From positions 1 to 64,000 of the forward strand of contig VXSG01000053.1 of assembly GCA_009838075.1 (NCBI GenBank): 64,000 nucleotides of DNA, in the 5' to 3' direction. The position numbers and the translations under genes were made by a program. Origin of the DNA: Boseongicola sp. SB0665_bin_10 (GTDB taxonomy: Bacteria > Pseudomonadota > Alphaproteobacteria > Rhodobacterales > Rhodobacteraceae). Shown piece after piece: positions 53,211 to 64,000 of the stretch (positions are counted from its first letter, which is position 1; the number at the start of each line of letters is the position of its first letter). The notes below the pieces were generated by a model. The model had not been told where the DNA came from, searched no databases, and worked only from the letters and a program-made list of their open reading frames with translations.

Positions 53211-55195
53211 TGGCCCAATATCTCTCGTCGCTTCCTGGCCCAGGAGTTGATCGCGATGTCGAGCGACAACGCCATGAAGACCACGGAGAAACCGAGCGTG
53301 AAGTTCTTTCCGAGATCGGTGCCCGCGAGCGTGCGCTGCATTTCCTGCCCCAGGTCCCGGGTGCCGATGAAGGCGGCGATGATGACCATGAAGAATGCGA
53401 AAATGAACGCCTGGTTCAATCCGACGGCGATGGTCGGCATTGCCAGCGGGAATTCGACTTTCCAGAGCTTCTGCCATCGCGTAGCGCCCGCCATGTCCGC
53501 GGCTTCCGTGATCTCGCGCGGCACGCCTCTCAGACCTTCAACCGTGTAGCGCACGACGGGCACCATCGTGTAGATGAGGATCGCCAGAATGACCGTGATC
53601 GGCGTGATCCCGAACAGCATGATGGCCGGCAGGAGGTAGATGAAACTTGGAAATGTCTGGGCGGTGTCGCAGGCGAATATCATCCAGCGGGAAGCGCGCT
53701 CGCGCTGTGCCGCCCATATGGCGAGCGGCATTCCAAAGAGCATCGCAAGGAACACGGCCGTCAGCGTCGAGTGCAGCGTCAGCATCGCCCGGTCCCACCA
53801 CCCGAGCTGGGCCACGGCCGAAAAGAACAGGAACGCGACCAATGCCGGGAACCAGCCTCCCAGCAGGTAGCCAATGCCGGTCATCGCGAGAATGACCGTG
53901 AACGTGGGCAAGAAGAGCAGCGCAAGTTCGGTGGGAATCAACACCCAGATGTTGAAGAACCATCGAATGAAATCGGTGATCGCCTTGACCCACGAGATGC
54001 CCAGGAAGCCCTTGATAAGCGTGTCGATCTCGCTGCCTCTTGAAAGCGACTGCCTGCGGCCGATCTCGTCCAGGATGGGCAGGAACTGGCTGAGCAGGTA
54101 GAACAGCATGAAGGTCGCGATGCCCAGCAGCAGGAACAAGTGTCTCTGCCACCAGGGGGTTCCCCTTTCAAAATGCTCGGGCTGCTTGACCACCCACGCC
54201 TTGCTCAGGCGGTCAAGCGTCACGGCGAGCAGGACGATCGTGACACCGATCTCGAAACTGCGGCCGAGCTTGAAACTGTTCATCATGGCGAGCAGCTTTG
54301 CGCCCAGCCCGGGCATGCCGATGAACGCGGTAAGGACAACCATGGCGAGAGCGAGCATGATGACCTGGTTGAGGCCGACAAGAATTTCGCTGCGGGCCGA
54401 CGGCAGAAAGACGTAGCGCAGCATCTGCCAACGCGTGCAGCCCGACATCCTTCCGGCCTCCACGACGTCGGGCGGCACCTTTCTCAGGCCGACGATGGTC
54501 ATGAGGATCATTGGCGGCATGGAATAGACGATCGTGGCGACCGACGCGGCGGTCGGCCCGACCTTGAAGAAGATGACGGCAGGGAGAAGGTAGCTGTAGA
54601 AAGGCAGCGTCTGCAGCACCAGGAGAACCGGCCTCAAGGCCTCCTCGAACCGGCGGGACTTCCATGCGCACATGCCCAGCAGCAACCCGATGCAAAACCC
54701 GAACGGCACCGCGACGGCGATGACCGACAGGGTCTCCATCGCCCATCTCCACTGGCCCATGAGCGCGGTCCAGACAAAGGTGCCCCCCGCCAGGAGCGCG
54801 AGCCGCCATCCGCCGAGCCAGAAGCCCAGTACCGCCGAACAAGCCGCAACCACGGACCACGGCAACGCCTCAAGACGCGGCCAGCGGGCCTTTCCGTACA
54901 GGATGTTGGCCGCCGCGTCGGTGAGAAAGCCGAGCCATCCGGAAATCGTCCGGGTGACATGGATCAGCCCGATGTCGTTCTGGAGCCAGGAAAACCCTGC
55001 ATCCAGCCAGTCGGCCCAGGGAAGGATTGCGTCATCCGGCAGCCTGACCAGGACCGACGGAATCCAGGGTTTCAGCACCGCCAGCAGAATCGCCGCGCCA
55101 ATCAGCGTCAAGACAATCGTCCTCGTCCGGGTCGCACCGATCGAGGCGGCTTCCGCCCCTTGTCTCATCGCATCCACGCGGGTCGAGTCGCTCAC
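53207..55195 (-). CDS. tmoV: TMAO ABC transporter permease (fused double permease)
   Basis: The 662-residue membrane protein contains two BPD_transp_1 domains, each with an EAA-type loop: AGRMSGCTRWQMLRYVFLPS in the first and AADMAGATRWQKLWKVEFPL in the second. This duplicated ProW-like form is that of TmoV. Long hydrophobic regions precede each domain. It pairs with the ATPase at 55192 (4-base overlap) and the receptor at 56279 to import TMAO, which the overlapping tdm product then degrades. Confidence 0.88.
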   Translation of the reverse strand: MSDSTRVDAMRQGAEAASIGATRTRTIVLTLIGAAILLAVLKPWIPSVLVRLPDDAILPWADWLDAGFSWLQNDIGLIHVTRTISGWLGFLTDAAANILYGKARWPRLEALPWSVVAACSAVLGFWLGGWRLALLAGGTFVWTALMGQWRWAMETLSVIAVAVPFGFCIGLLLGMCAWKSRRFEEALRPVLLVLQTLPFYSYLLPAVIFFKVGPTAASVATIVYSMPPMILMTIVGLRKVPPDVVEAGRMSGCTRWQMLRYVFLPSARSEILVGLNQVIMLALAMVVLTAFIGMPGLGAKLLAMMNSFKLGRSFEIGVTIVLLAVTLDRLSKAWVVKQPEHFERGTPWWQRHLFLLLGIATFMLFYLLSQFLPILDEIGRRQSLSRGSEIDTLIKGFLGISWVKAITDFIRWFFNIWVLIPTELALLFLPTFTVILAMTGIGYLLGGWFPALVAFLFFSAVAQLGWWDRAMLTLHSTLTAVFLAMLFGMPLAIWAAQRERASRWMIFACDTAQTFPSFIYLLPAIMLFGITPITVILAILIYTMVPVVRYTVEGLRGVPREITEAADMAGATRWQKLWKVEFPLAMPTIAVGLNQAFIFAFFMVIIAAFIGTRDLGQEMQRTLAGTDLGKNFTLGFSVVFMALSLDIAINSWARKRREILGQ

Positions 55196-56214
55196 TCCTT
55201 CTCTCCAAAGAGGACCGCCAGCGCCGCCTTGCGGTCCAAGGCGCCCGTGCGGCCGTCCGGCAGGCTGACGGGAATGGTGTCCGACCTGTCCTCCACCAGC
55301 CGGCGTGCAAGCGAAAGGATCGTTGCGTTCCCGGGGACGGGTTCGCCGTCGACCGACTCTCCCTCCCTGGCCAGCACGCTTGCATGCACGACGCTCGCCT
55401 TGTCCACTTCCTCGGTGAACTTGGCCACGTATTCGGTTGCAGGGTCCAGGACGATCTTGTCAGGCGTGTCCACCTGCTCAACGGCACCGTCCTTCATGAT
55501 GGCGATCCTGTCGGCAAGACGGAGCGCCTCGTCAAAGTCGTGGGTGATGAAGACGATCGTCTTGCCAAGCATGTCCTGAAGGCGCAGGAATTCGTCCTGC
55601 ATTTCGCGTCGGATCAGCGGATCCAGCGCGCTGAAGGGTTCGTCCAGGAACCAGATGTTCGGCTCGATCGCGAGGCTGCGGGCAATGCCGACCCTCTGCT
55701 GCTGCCCGCCGGAGAGCTCCCGGGGGAAATAGTCCTCCCGTCCGTCCAGCCCGACAAGCCTGACCATTTCAAGGGCGCGTTCGCGCCGCGCGTGCCTGTC
55801 CTGGCCGCGCATCTCGAGCGGAAACGCCACGTTTTCGAGAACCGTGCGATGCGGGAGCAGGCCGAACGACTGGAACACCATCCCCATCTTCGAGCGCCGA
55901 AGCTCTATCAATTCGGTCGCGTTCAGGCTCATGATGTCCTGGCCGTCGATCTTGACCACTCCGCCGGTTATGTCGTGAAGGCGCGAGAAGCAACGAACCA
56001 GGGTCGACTTGCCGGAGCCTGACAGCCCCATGATGACGAGCATCTCGCCCTTCGAAACTTCGAGCGAGACGTCCTTGACGCCGGCAATGTACCCGTCCGA
56101 CCTGATGTCCTCGAAGGAATGGCCCTCTGGCATGCGAGACAGGTACGCCTCGGGATTGGGCCCAAAAAGCTTCCAGACGCGTTCCGCAGAAATTACGGGG
56201 GTGTCGCTATCCAT
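55192..56214 (-). CDS. tmoW: TMAO ABC transporter ATPase
   Basis: The 340-residue ATPase is of the ProV/OpuAA type. Walker A GLSGSGKSTLVR lies near residue 59, the signature is ELSGGQQQRVGIARSL, Walker B is IWFLDEPFSALD and the H-loop is FITHDFDEALRL. A C-terminal extension (about 260-340) includes a CBS-like or regulatory part. It starts 64 bases after tmoX, behind a hairpin, and overlaps tmoV by 4 bases. Confidence 0.9.
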   Translation of the reverse strand: MDSDTPVISAERVWKLFGPNPEAYLSRMPEGHSFEDIRSDGYIAGVKDVSLEVSKGEMLVIMGLSGSGKSTLVRCFSRLHDITGGVVKIDGQDIMSLNATELIELRRSKMGMVFQSFGLLPHRTVLENVAFPLEMRGQDRHARRERALEMVRLVGLDGREDYFPRELSGGQQQRVGIARSLAIEPNIWFLDEPFSALDPLIRREMQDEFLRLQDMLGKTIVFITHDFDEALRLADRIAIMKDGAVEQVDTPDKIVLDPATEYVAKFTEEVDKASVVHASVLAREGESVDGEPVPGNATILSLARRLVEDRSDTIPVSLPDGRTGALDRKAALAVLFGEKE

Positions 56215-56230
56215 GACCTCCCACCTTCAA

Positions 56231-56258
56231 CCCTCCCCGCATGCTGGTGCGGAGAGGG
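56231..56258 (-). promoter_or_regulatory. Hairpin between tmoX and tmoW
   Basis: On the minus strand CCCTCTCCGC (56258-56249) pairs with GCGGGGAGGG (56240-56231) with one G-T pair and an 8-base loop. It starts about 20 bases after the tmoX stop and has no T-run. It probably keeps receptor mRNA more abundant than the membrane-subunit mRNA. Confidence 0.55.
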
Positions 56259-56278
56259 TCTGCTTGTCAACGCGTGTG

Positions 56279-58644
<2,366 letters not shown>

Positions 58645-58694
58645 GGCATGTCCTCCAAAAGTTTCTCTATGCTGGTCGATGCCGGAAACGCATT

Positions 58695-59285
58695 TCAGGA
58701 TATCTCCGGATCTGATGTCGACATGTTCCAGTCGGGCTCGAACCCAAGGACCTCGATTCCGGGCGGCAGGGACGGGTTGAAGAGCACGTTGTGCGCGACC
58801 GTCGCCTCATGAAACGGATTGTGCGACGCCAGTTTCCGGACGCGGCAAGAGAGAGTGAACCTCTGCGCATAGGCATTGAAGAGCAAAAGGACTTTCTGAG
58901 ATTTTCGGATTCTGGCCGCCAGGATCGACCGGGGCGGAAACGTCGCGGTCAGAACGTCGGAAAACCGAGCAGCGTTCTGGTAGTAGGCGGCCGAAAAATA
59001 CTCCAGCGCGGCCGCGCGCCGCTGCGCGGGATCGTTGGTTCTTGCCGCCATGTGCGTCATCTCGGGCGTCAGCGAGTGGGCCGGCACCCTGTTGAGGACC
59101 GTGACGATGCGGCCGAGGGCCTCGTCGTGTCCTGGCAGGTGCAGGGCCGGGGTGACGGCGTCATCGGGTCTTCCCGCGCCGTTGCGCATTGCAATCTGGC
59201 GCACGCGGCATTGCCACTTGAGGAACGCCGTCCTGAGCGGCGCGGACGAGCCGGATTCTCCAAGTGCGGCAACAGGTGCGGTCAT
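58695..59285 (-). CDS. Unrecognised soluble protein in the methylamine island
   Basis: The 196-residue protein has no signal peptide or membrane segment. It appears mainly helical, with [20 protein letters not shown] near the N-terminus and [19 protein letters not shown] in the middle, and a C-terminal part beginning [20 protein letters not shown]. Its start overlaps the nitrilase-family gene by 4 bases, so the two are co-translated, and it lies 50 bases upstream of tmm. I do not recognise the family. Confidence 0.7.
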   Translation of the reverse strand: MTAPVAALGESGSSAPLRTAFLKWQCRVRQIAMRNGAGRPDDAVTPALHLPGHDEALGRIVTVLNRVPAHSLTPEMTHMAARTNDPAQRRAAALEYFSAAYYQNAARFSDVLTATFPPRSILAARIRKSQKVLLLFNAYAQRFTLSCRVRKLASHNPFHEATVAHNVLFNPSLPPGIEVLGFEPDWNMSTSDPEIS

Positions 59286-60133
59286 GCCACCATCCTCGCG
59301 GTCCTGTCGCGCCTGACGCGATAGTTCCTGTCATGCTCAAGGCTGGGAATCCGCGATGCGGTCTCCGCCACGAGGCCAAGTTCCAGCTGCGCATGCACGA
59401 CGCCCGGCAGTTCGCCGCCATCGCCCAGCACCTCCCCCCACGGGTTCACGACGAGCGAATGACCGTAAGAGGCGCCGCCACCGGAAACGGGTCCAATGGC
59501 GCAAGCCGACACGATGAAGCAAGTGTTCTCGATTGCCCTCGCCCGATTCAGCACATGCCAATGCACCTCTCCGGTCGTCCGCGTGAAGGCTGCCGGACAG
59601 GCAATGACTTCCGCACCCTCCTGGGCAAGGTCGCGGAACAGCCTGGCGAAACGGAGGTCATAGCAGATGGTGTGACCCAGTGCGACCAACGGCGTCTCGT
59701 AGACCACGGCGGTGTCGCCCGGCTGAACCGTGTCGCTTTCCCGGTAGACCGCGCCGTCTGCAAGACTGACATCGAACATGTGAATCTTGTCGTAGCGTCC
59801 AAGAATCCCGCCATCCGGGCCAATCATGTAGCCACGATTCAGGATCTTGTCGTCAGGCCCGTTCACGGCGAGCGAACCGATGTTCATCCAGACTCCCAGG
59901 CGTGCAGCCACTTCCCTCAGCGCCGCCAGCACGTCGTGGCTCTCCTCCGGCGCCGACGGGGGACATAGTCGCGGCCCGTCCGAGACGAGCCCGCCGCAGT
60001 ATTCAGGCAGGAACAGCATTTCCGCTCCCGACCGCGCCGCGGCCTCTGCCATCGGCACCGCTTCGTTGATGGCCGCGTCCATGCTGGGCATGGGCCGCGT
60101 CTGAAGGCAGGCGATATGCAGCGGGCTTCGCAT
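59282..60133 (-). CDS. Nitrilase-superfamily amidase (Nit2-like)
   Basis: The 283-residue protein has the nitrilase triad: Glu44 in MLFLPEYCGG, Lys116 in GRYDKIHMFD and Cys157 in TICYDLRF. It resembles the Nit/omega-amidase branch that hydrolyses dicarboxylic acid amides such as 2-oxoglutaramate or deaminated glutathione. In this island a substrate related to gamma-glutamyl amides or 2-oxoglutaramate would make sense, but that is inference. It starts 1 base after the gene at 60135. Confidence 0.85.
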   Translation of the reverse strand: MRSPLHIACLQTRPMPSMDAAINEAVPMAEAAARSGAEMLFLPEYCGGLVSDGPRLCPPSAPEESHDVLAALREVAARLGVWMNIGSLAVNGPDDKILNRGYMIGPDGGILGRYDKIHMFDVSLADGAVYRESDTVQPGDTAVVYETPLVALGHTICYDLRFARLFRDLAQEGAEVIACPAAFTRTTGEVHWHVLNRARAIENTCFIVSACAIGPVSGGGASYGHSLVVNPWGEVLGDGGELPGVVHAQLELGLVAETASRIPSLEHDRNYRVRRDRTARMVA

Positions 60134-60134
60134 G

Positions 60135-60548
60135 TCAGAACTTCATGTAGGCTTTCCGGAGCGTAACCAGGGGATGGCGGTCCGACATCTGGAACTTCAG
60201 CAGAAGCTCCCGCGCAATCATGTCACGGTCCTGCTGGTTGTCCGGCAGGTCAATGCTGTCCGGTATCCGGACCCAGCCGTTCACGTTGCGGTCGAAGACG
60301 GCGGGCTTGCCATCCTCGTAGCCCATGTGGACATCCTCGAGCCAGTTCAGGTCGTCCCAGCCCATGAACTCCATGTAGTTTCGGAGAAACGGCGTAAGGC
60401 GGTCGTGATCCGGAACGAGGTTCACGTCGTAGCGATAGCCGATATGCTGTCCGATCTCCCTTTCCCGTTCGGATTCGAGCCCGGCCGCATCCTTGATGAA
60501 CTGGTCGACGTCCTTGATCTCGGACCCGCGATACTGTGTTCCGGCCAT
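60135..60548 (-). CDS. Unrecognised protein between nitrilase and mgsC
   Basis: The 137-residue acidic soluble protein contains REREIGQHIGYRYDVNLVPD, WDDLNWLEDVHMGYEDGKPA and MIARELLLKFQMSDRHPLV. No signal peptide, membrane segment or metal motif is evident. It is 15 bases after mgsC and almost touches the nitrilase gene, so it is part of the same operon. Family not recognised. Confidence 0.72.
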   Translation of the reverse strand: MAGTQYRGSEIKDVDQFIKDAAGLESEREREIGQHIGYRYDVNLVPDHDRLTPFLRNYMEFMGWDDLNWLEDVHMGYEDGKPAVFDRNVNGWVRIPDSIDLPDNQQDRDMIARELLLKFQMSDRHPLVTLRKAYMKF

Positions 60549-60563
60549 TGCGCCAGGACCTCC

Positions 60564-61925
60564 CTACAGGTGGTGATAGTCTTCTATGCCGACCGTGTGG
60601 CTCGTGCCCGCGAGCGGCACCCCCGCCATGGCCGACGCTTCCATTGTCAGGGCGGCAAGGTCCTCCGGTTCCAGCGAATGCAGGTGCGTCTTGCCGCAGG
60701 CACGCGCAAACAGCTGGGCCTCGATCGTGAGGGTGTGGAGGAAATTGTAGACTCGCTCCGCCGCCTCGTCAGGGTCAAGCCGCGACCGCAGGACCGGATC
60801 CTGCGTTGCAACGCCAACCGGGCACCGGCCGGAATGGCAGTGGTAGCAATACCCTGGTTCCGCGCCGATTTCCTCCGGATAGTTGGCTTCCGGAATGTCC
60901 TTGTTGCAGTTCAGGGCCATCATGACGGAATGGCCGAGCGCGATGCCGTCCGCGCCGAGCGCGACGGCCTTTGCGACATCCGCCCCGTTGCGGATCCCAC
61001 CGGCGTAGACGAGGCTGATCTCGCCGCGCTTGCCAAGGTCGTCGATTGCCTTTCTTGCCTGGCGAATGGCGGCCATGCCCGGCACGCCGGTTTCCTCCGT
61101 TGCAAGATGCGGTCCTGCTCCGGTGCCGCCTTCCATCCCGTCAATGTAGATCGAGTCCGGGTCGCACTTGACCGCCATCCTGACGTCGTCATAGACCCGC
61201 GCCGCGCCAAGCTTGAGCTGGATCGGGATCTGCCAATCGGTGGCTTCCCGAATTTCCTGGATTTTCAGCGCCAGGTCGTCGGGTCCGAGCCAGTCCGGAT
61301 GGCGTGCCGGCGATCGCTGGTCAATGCCGGCGGGCAAGGATCGCATCTCCGCCACCTGGTCAGTCACCTTCTGGCCCATCAGGTGGCCCCCGAGGCCAAC
61401 CTTGCAGCCCTGGCCGATAAAGAACTCGCATCCATCCGCAAGCACCAGGTGATGCGGATTGAACCCGTAGCGCGACTGGATGCACTGGTAGAACCACTTC
61501 GAGGAGTAGCGTCGCTCGTCGGGGATCATGCCCCCCTCGCCCGAGCACGTCGCGGTGCCCGCCATCGTGGCGCCTCGCGCAAGCGCCGTCTTGGCCTCGT
61601 AGCTCAGGGCGCCGAAGCTCATGCCCGTCACGTACACGGGAATGTCCAGTTCAAGCGGCCGCTTTGCGCGCGGACCGATCACGGTCCTGGTCTCGCATTT
61701 CTCGCGATAGCCCTCGATCACGAACCGCGTCAGCGTTCCGGGCAGAAATGTCAGATCGTCCCAGTGCGGAATCTTCTTGAAGAGCGAGAAGCCCCGCATC
61801 CGGTAGCGTCCGAGCTCGGACTTGATGTGGATGTCGTCAATAACGCGCGGCGGAAATATGAAGCTGTCGCCGATGCGATTGACGTCGCGGTCCAGCGGCT
61901 TCTTTATCCGTCCATCGTCAGGCAT
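60564..61925 (-). CDS. mgsC: N-methylglutamate synthase subunit C (glutamate-synthase FMN domain)
   Basis: The 453-residue protein is the GltB-type FMN-binding barrel (GlxD-like). It has YVTGMSFGALSYEAKTALA, GEGGMIPDERRYSS, IQLKLGAARVYDDV, DGMEGGTGAGPHLA and the iron-sulfur cysteine motif GYCYHCHSGRCPVGVATQD. With MgsA and MgsB it converts gamma-glutamylmethylamide and 2-oxoglutarate to N-methylglutamate and glutamate. ATG starts 45 bases after mgsB. Confidence 0.88.
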   Translation of the reverse strand: MPDDGRIKKPLDRDVNRIGDSFIFPPRVIDDIHIKSELGRYRMRGFSLFKKIPHWDDLTFLPGTLTRFVIEGYREKCETRTVIGPRAKRPLELDIPVYVTGMSFGALSYEAKTALARGATMAGTATCSGEGGMIPDERRYSSKWFYQCIQSRYGFNPHHLVLADGCEFFIGQGCKVGLGGHLMGQKVTDQVAEMRSLPAGIDQRSPARHPDWLGPDDLALKIQEIREATDWQIPIQLKLGAARVYDDVRMAVKCDPDSIYIDGMEGGTGAGPHLATEETGVPGMAAIRQARKAIDDLGKRGEISLVYAGGIRNGADVAKAVALGADGIALGHSVMMALNCNKDIPEANYPEEIGAEPGYCYHCHSGRCPVGVATQDPVLRSRLDPDEAAERVYNFLHTLTIEAQLFARACGKTHLHSLEPEDLAALTMEASAMAGVPLAGTSHTVGIEDYHHL

Positions 61926-61970
61926 GTCCTCGTCCCTTCGGGTTTGCTGCGGAGTTCACGCGGTTCTCCG

Positions 61971-62840
61971 CTACAGGATCAGTTTCTTCTCGTTTGGCTC
62001 CAGGTTGTCGTAGTTCCAGAGCTGCTTTCCGGCAACGATCTTGGTGAAGTGATCCACGCCATTGCCCGGCATGAGCCCGTACTGGGTCAGCTTTCGCGTC
62101 AGCCACTCCCTGTCGAGCTTCGTGAGGTCGGCGGTGACCGCATCGACGCCGAGCGACCGGATTTCGCCACCGACATAGATCGTGCCGTCATACATCGAGT
62201 CGCCGAGGTTCTTCCCCGCGTTGCCGCAGACCACCATCCGCCCCCGTTGCATCATGAAGCCGGAAAGCGCACCGGTGTCGCCTCCGACGATGATTGTGCC
62301 GCCCTTCATGTCAATTCCGGTCCGGGAGCCCACCGATCCCTTGCACACCAGGTCGCCGCCACGGATCGCCGCGCCAAAGGTCGACCCGGCGTTCTTTTCG
62401 ACAACGACCGTGCCGGACATCATGTTTTCCGCGCAGGACCACCCCACGCGACCGTTGATCCGGACATTGGGACCGTCGATCAGGCCGACTCCGAAATATC
62501 CCGTTGACCCTTCGATGATCAGGTTCAGCCGAGAAAGGATTCCGACCGCCAGCGAATGCTTGCCGCGCGGGTTCTGCAGCACGATCGTCCCGTAACCCTC
62601 GGCCATCAGGTCGCGAACGCGGGAATTGACTTCGGTGTTGGTCAGGTCGCTGGCATCGACTTCGGTGCGCTTGTTGAAATCGACGTCGGGCGCCCACGGA
62701 TAGGCAAAACGCTCCTGCGCATCGGGATCGAACTCGATGTAGAGCGACTTGCCCGTGAGCTGTTCGGTCGTCATGCCAAGGGCGTTGACCCGCTCCTCCT
62801 GGGTCATTTCCCTGAGTTCGGCGTCACTCATTCCAGGCAT
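61971..62840 (-). CDS. mgsB: N-methylglutamate synthase subunit B (GXGXG domain)
   Basis: The 289-residue protein is the GltB C-terminal right-handed beta-helix (GlxC-like), with repeated Gly-rich turns such as GYGTIVLQNPRGKHSLAVG, GGDLVCKGSVGSRTGIDMKG and GGTIIVGGDTGALSGF. It is a structural subunit of the N-methylglutamate synthase complex. The ATG at 62840 has GGAG seven bases upstream; longer in-frame starts reach back into mgsA and look non-coding. Confidence 0.87.
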   Translation of the reverse strand: MPGMSDAELREMTQEERVNALGMTTEQLTGKSLYIEFDPDAQERFAYPWAPDVDFNKRTEVDASDLTNTEVNSRVRDLMAEGYGTIVLQNPRGKHSLAVGILSRLNLIIEGSTGYFGVGLIDGPNVRINGRVGWSCAENMMSGTVVVEKNAGSTFGAAIRGGDLVCKGSVGSRTGIDMKGGTIIVGGDTGALSGFMMQRGRMVVCGNAGKNLGDSMYDGTIYVGGEIRSLGVDAVTADLTKLDREWLTRKLTQYGLMPGNGVDHFTKIVAGKQLWNYDNLEPNEKKLIL

Positions 62841-62916
62841 TTGCCATCTCCTTCCGCCCCACCGGCGCCTGCCGTCACGAAGCGGGACCCCGCCCCGCCC
62901 GGAACGCGACCGGACG

Positions 62917-63852
62917 TCACGCCTGCCATACGCGGACCTCCTCGTCGTAGGGATCGTGCGTGTCGATTTCCTCGGGGAAGATCGTGCGAATCGCCACCTC
63001 TTCCGATGCCATGGCGATGAGATCGTCGGATTCGTAGAGCACGAGAGGCTTGGCGGCCATGGTGTCCTTGGCCATGCCGAGCTGGTCCCTGGTGCAGACA
63101 AGATACGTGAACACGCCGTCGATCTCGTCTATGGAACGGCGCAGGCTTTCTTCCAAGGGGACGCCATTGGCCAGGTGATGGGCAGTGTAGACAGCGAGGA
63201 GTTCGCTGTCGCAGTCCGACATGAAGCGGTGCCCTTTCCGCTCCATTTCGCGGCGCATGATCCAGTAGTTGGTGATCTGCCCGTTATGGACGACGCTGAC
63301 ATCGTTGTAGGGAAACGCCCAGTAGGGATGAGCCGACTTGATGTCGACGTCCGACTCCGTTGCCATTCGCGTATGGCCAATTCCGTGGGTCCCCTCGAAG
63401 TCGCCGAGGCCGTACGCCTCGGCCACGCTGCCGGCGTCGCCGAGATCCTTGATCAGTTCCAGGCCGTTTCCGAGCGAGAGGATTTCGACGCCTTCCGTTT
63501 CCTCGATATGCTCGGCCATGTCGCCCGTGTCGCCGTCATGGTTCAGCACGTAACGCAGCGCGTAGGGCCGAACCCGTTCCTTGACATTGACCTCGGCCCC
63601 GTGGCTGGCGAGAATCGCGTCGACCGCCTCGATGCGCTCTTCCAGCCGGTCATGGATGCTGCGTCCGAGTTCCATGTCCTCGGCTTCGGCGATCTTCAGG
63701 CGCATGACATACGCGCCCTCGACAGGATCTCCGTAGACCGCATATCCGGTCGAATCCGGCCCGCGATGCTTCAGCGCCTGCAACATCGACGTCATTTCCG
63801 CGCCGACATTCGCGCGATGGCCCTTGTGAATTATTCCTGCAATTCCGCACAT
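62917..63852 (-). CDS. mgsA: N-methylglutamate synthase subunit A (class II amidotransferase)
   Basis: The 311-residue protein is an Ntn glutamine amidotransferase (GlxB-like). Cys2 follows the initiator Met (MCGIAGIIHKG) and becomes the nucleophile after Met removal. HRGPDSTGYAVYG, HTRMATESDVD and SVVHNGQITNYW are the conserved substrate loops. In this pathway it would release methylamine from gamma-glutamylmethylamide for transfer. It is preceded by a glutamine-synthetase-like gene at the window edge. Confidence 0.88.
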   Translation of the reverse strand: MCGIAGIIHKGHRANVGAEMTSMLQALKHRGPDSTGYAVYGDPVEGAYVMRLKIAEAEDMELGRSIHDRLEERIEAVDAILASHGAEVNVKERVRPYALRYVLNHDGDTGDMAEHIEETEGVEILSLGNGLELIKDLGDAGSVAEAYGLGDFEGTHGIGHTRMATESDVDIKSAHPYWAFPYNDVSVVHNGQITNYWIMRREMERKGHRFMSDCDSELLAVYTAHHLANGVPLEESLRRSIDEIDGVFTYLVCTRDQLGMAKDTMAAKPLVLYESDDLIAMASEEVAIRTIFPEEIDTHDPYDEEVRVWQA

Positions 63853-63923
63853 TCAGGCATGCCTCCTCTGTCTTTCTCCGGACAACGGGTGCCGCCGAGG
63901 CACCAGGCTCCAGACGCCTCCGC

Positions 63924-64000
63924 TCATGGCAGGCACTCCATGTACATCTCGTTGTCCCATTCGGTGACGGTGGACATGAAACGCGCGAACTCGTCGCGCT
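63924..64000 (-). CDS. C-terminus of a second glutamine-synthetase-like (GlnT type) protein
   Basis: The last 25 residues before the stop at 63924-63926 read RDEFARFMSTVTEWDNEMY and end MECLP. This is the C-terminal signature of type III GlnT-like glutamine synthetases found upstream of glxBCD/mgsABC genes. It is a different paralogue from gmaS at 48208, whose tail ends WERERTLDC. The gene continues beyond the window. Confidence 0.6.
   Translation of the reverse strand, partial: RDEFARFMSTVTEWDNEMYMECLP

Noticed and set aside
51120-53549. Long open plus-strand frame opposite tdm
   Set aside because: It is antisense to a clear enzyme, has no family-like sequence and is expected in GC-rich DNA.
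60132-62507. Long open plus-strand frame of 791 codons opposite mgsC and mgsB
   Set aside because: Antisense to conserved genes; Arg/Asp/Val-biased composition typical of GC-rich shadows and no ribosome-binding site.

Overview
The window looks like chromosomal DNA of a high-GC, probably marine alphaproteobacterium. The evidence is a tandem cold-shock-domain protein, FabI, TRAP and taurine-type transporters, and above all the marine methylated-amine gene set (tmm, tdm, tmoXWV, gmaS, mgsABC). The genus cannot be read from the sequence.

Region 1 (1 to about 11,017) is an integrated mobile element next to the 3' end of tRNA-Pro(TGG) (11018-11094, minus strand). Its tyrosine recombinase lies beside the tRNA; its left end is outside the window. 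It carries an ArdC-type antirestriction protein, a shortened sliding-clamp-like protein behind an iteron-like repeat array, and a surface/secretion cargo: a compact inverse-autotransporter barrel, two lipoproteins (one with a transferrin-binding-protein-like barrel) and a small Cys-rich secreted protein. It also carries several small coiled-coil or membrane proteins of unknown function.

Region 2 (11.3-14.6 kb) is housekeeping: DUF192 protein, double cold-shock protein, pdxH, fabI and xanthine phosphoribosyltransferase. Region 3 (14.7-21.5 kb) joins an Asp/Glu-racemase-family protein, a DadA-like FAD oxidoreductase, a TRAP transporter (DctPQM) and an aldo/keto reductase, suggesting uptake and oxidation of an amino or hydroxy acid. 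Region 4 (21.5-25.3 kb) is a gene graveyard: an integrase scrap, an IS5-type transposase remnant, an intact P450, an amidohydrolase pseudogene with two amber stops and a frameshift, and an eroded hydrolase fragment. Region 5 (25.3-32.6 kb) is a divergent sugar-acid or hydroxy-acid catabolic cluster. Region 6 (32.9-37.8 kb) holds a taurine-type ABC transporter and RmuC. Region 7 (38.0-46.0 kb) is a toxin remnant followed by a leucine/isovalerate catabolic operon (TetR, MCC beta, macrodomain, MCC alpha, HMG-CoA lyase, enoyl-CoA hydratase, thiolase) with a clear TetR operator.

Region 8 (46.5-64 kb) is a trimethylamine/TMAO/methylamine island. Tmm oxidises trimethylamine to TMAO, TmoXWV imports TMAO, and Tdm cleaves TMAO to dimethylamine and formaldehyde. 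An Amt-type channel may import (methyl)ammonium, GmaS captures methylamine as gamma-glutamylmethylamide, and MgsABC turns that into N-methylglutamate. A cytochrome P450 directly coupled to gmaS is the most interesting unexplained piece, because no dimethylamine monooxygenase is visible in the window. A nitrilase-family amidase, two unrecognised proteins and the tail of a second glutamine-synthetase-like gene complete the island. N-methylglutamate dehydrogenase is not in the window.
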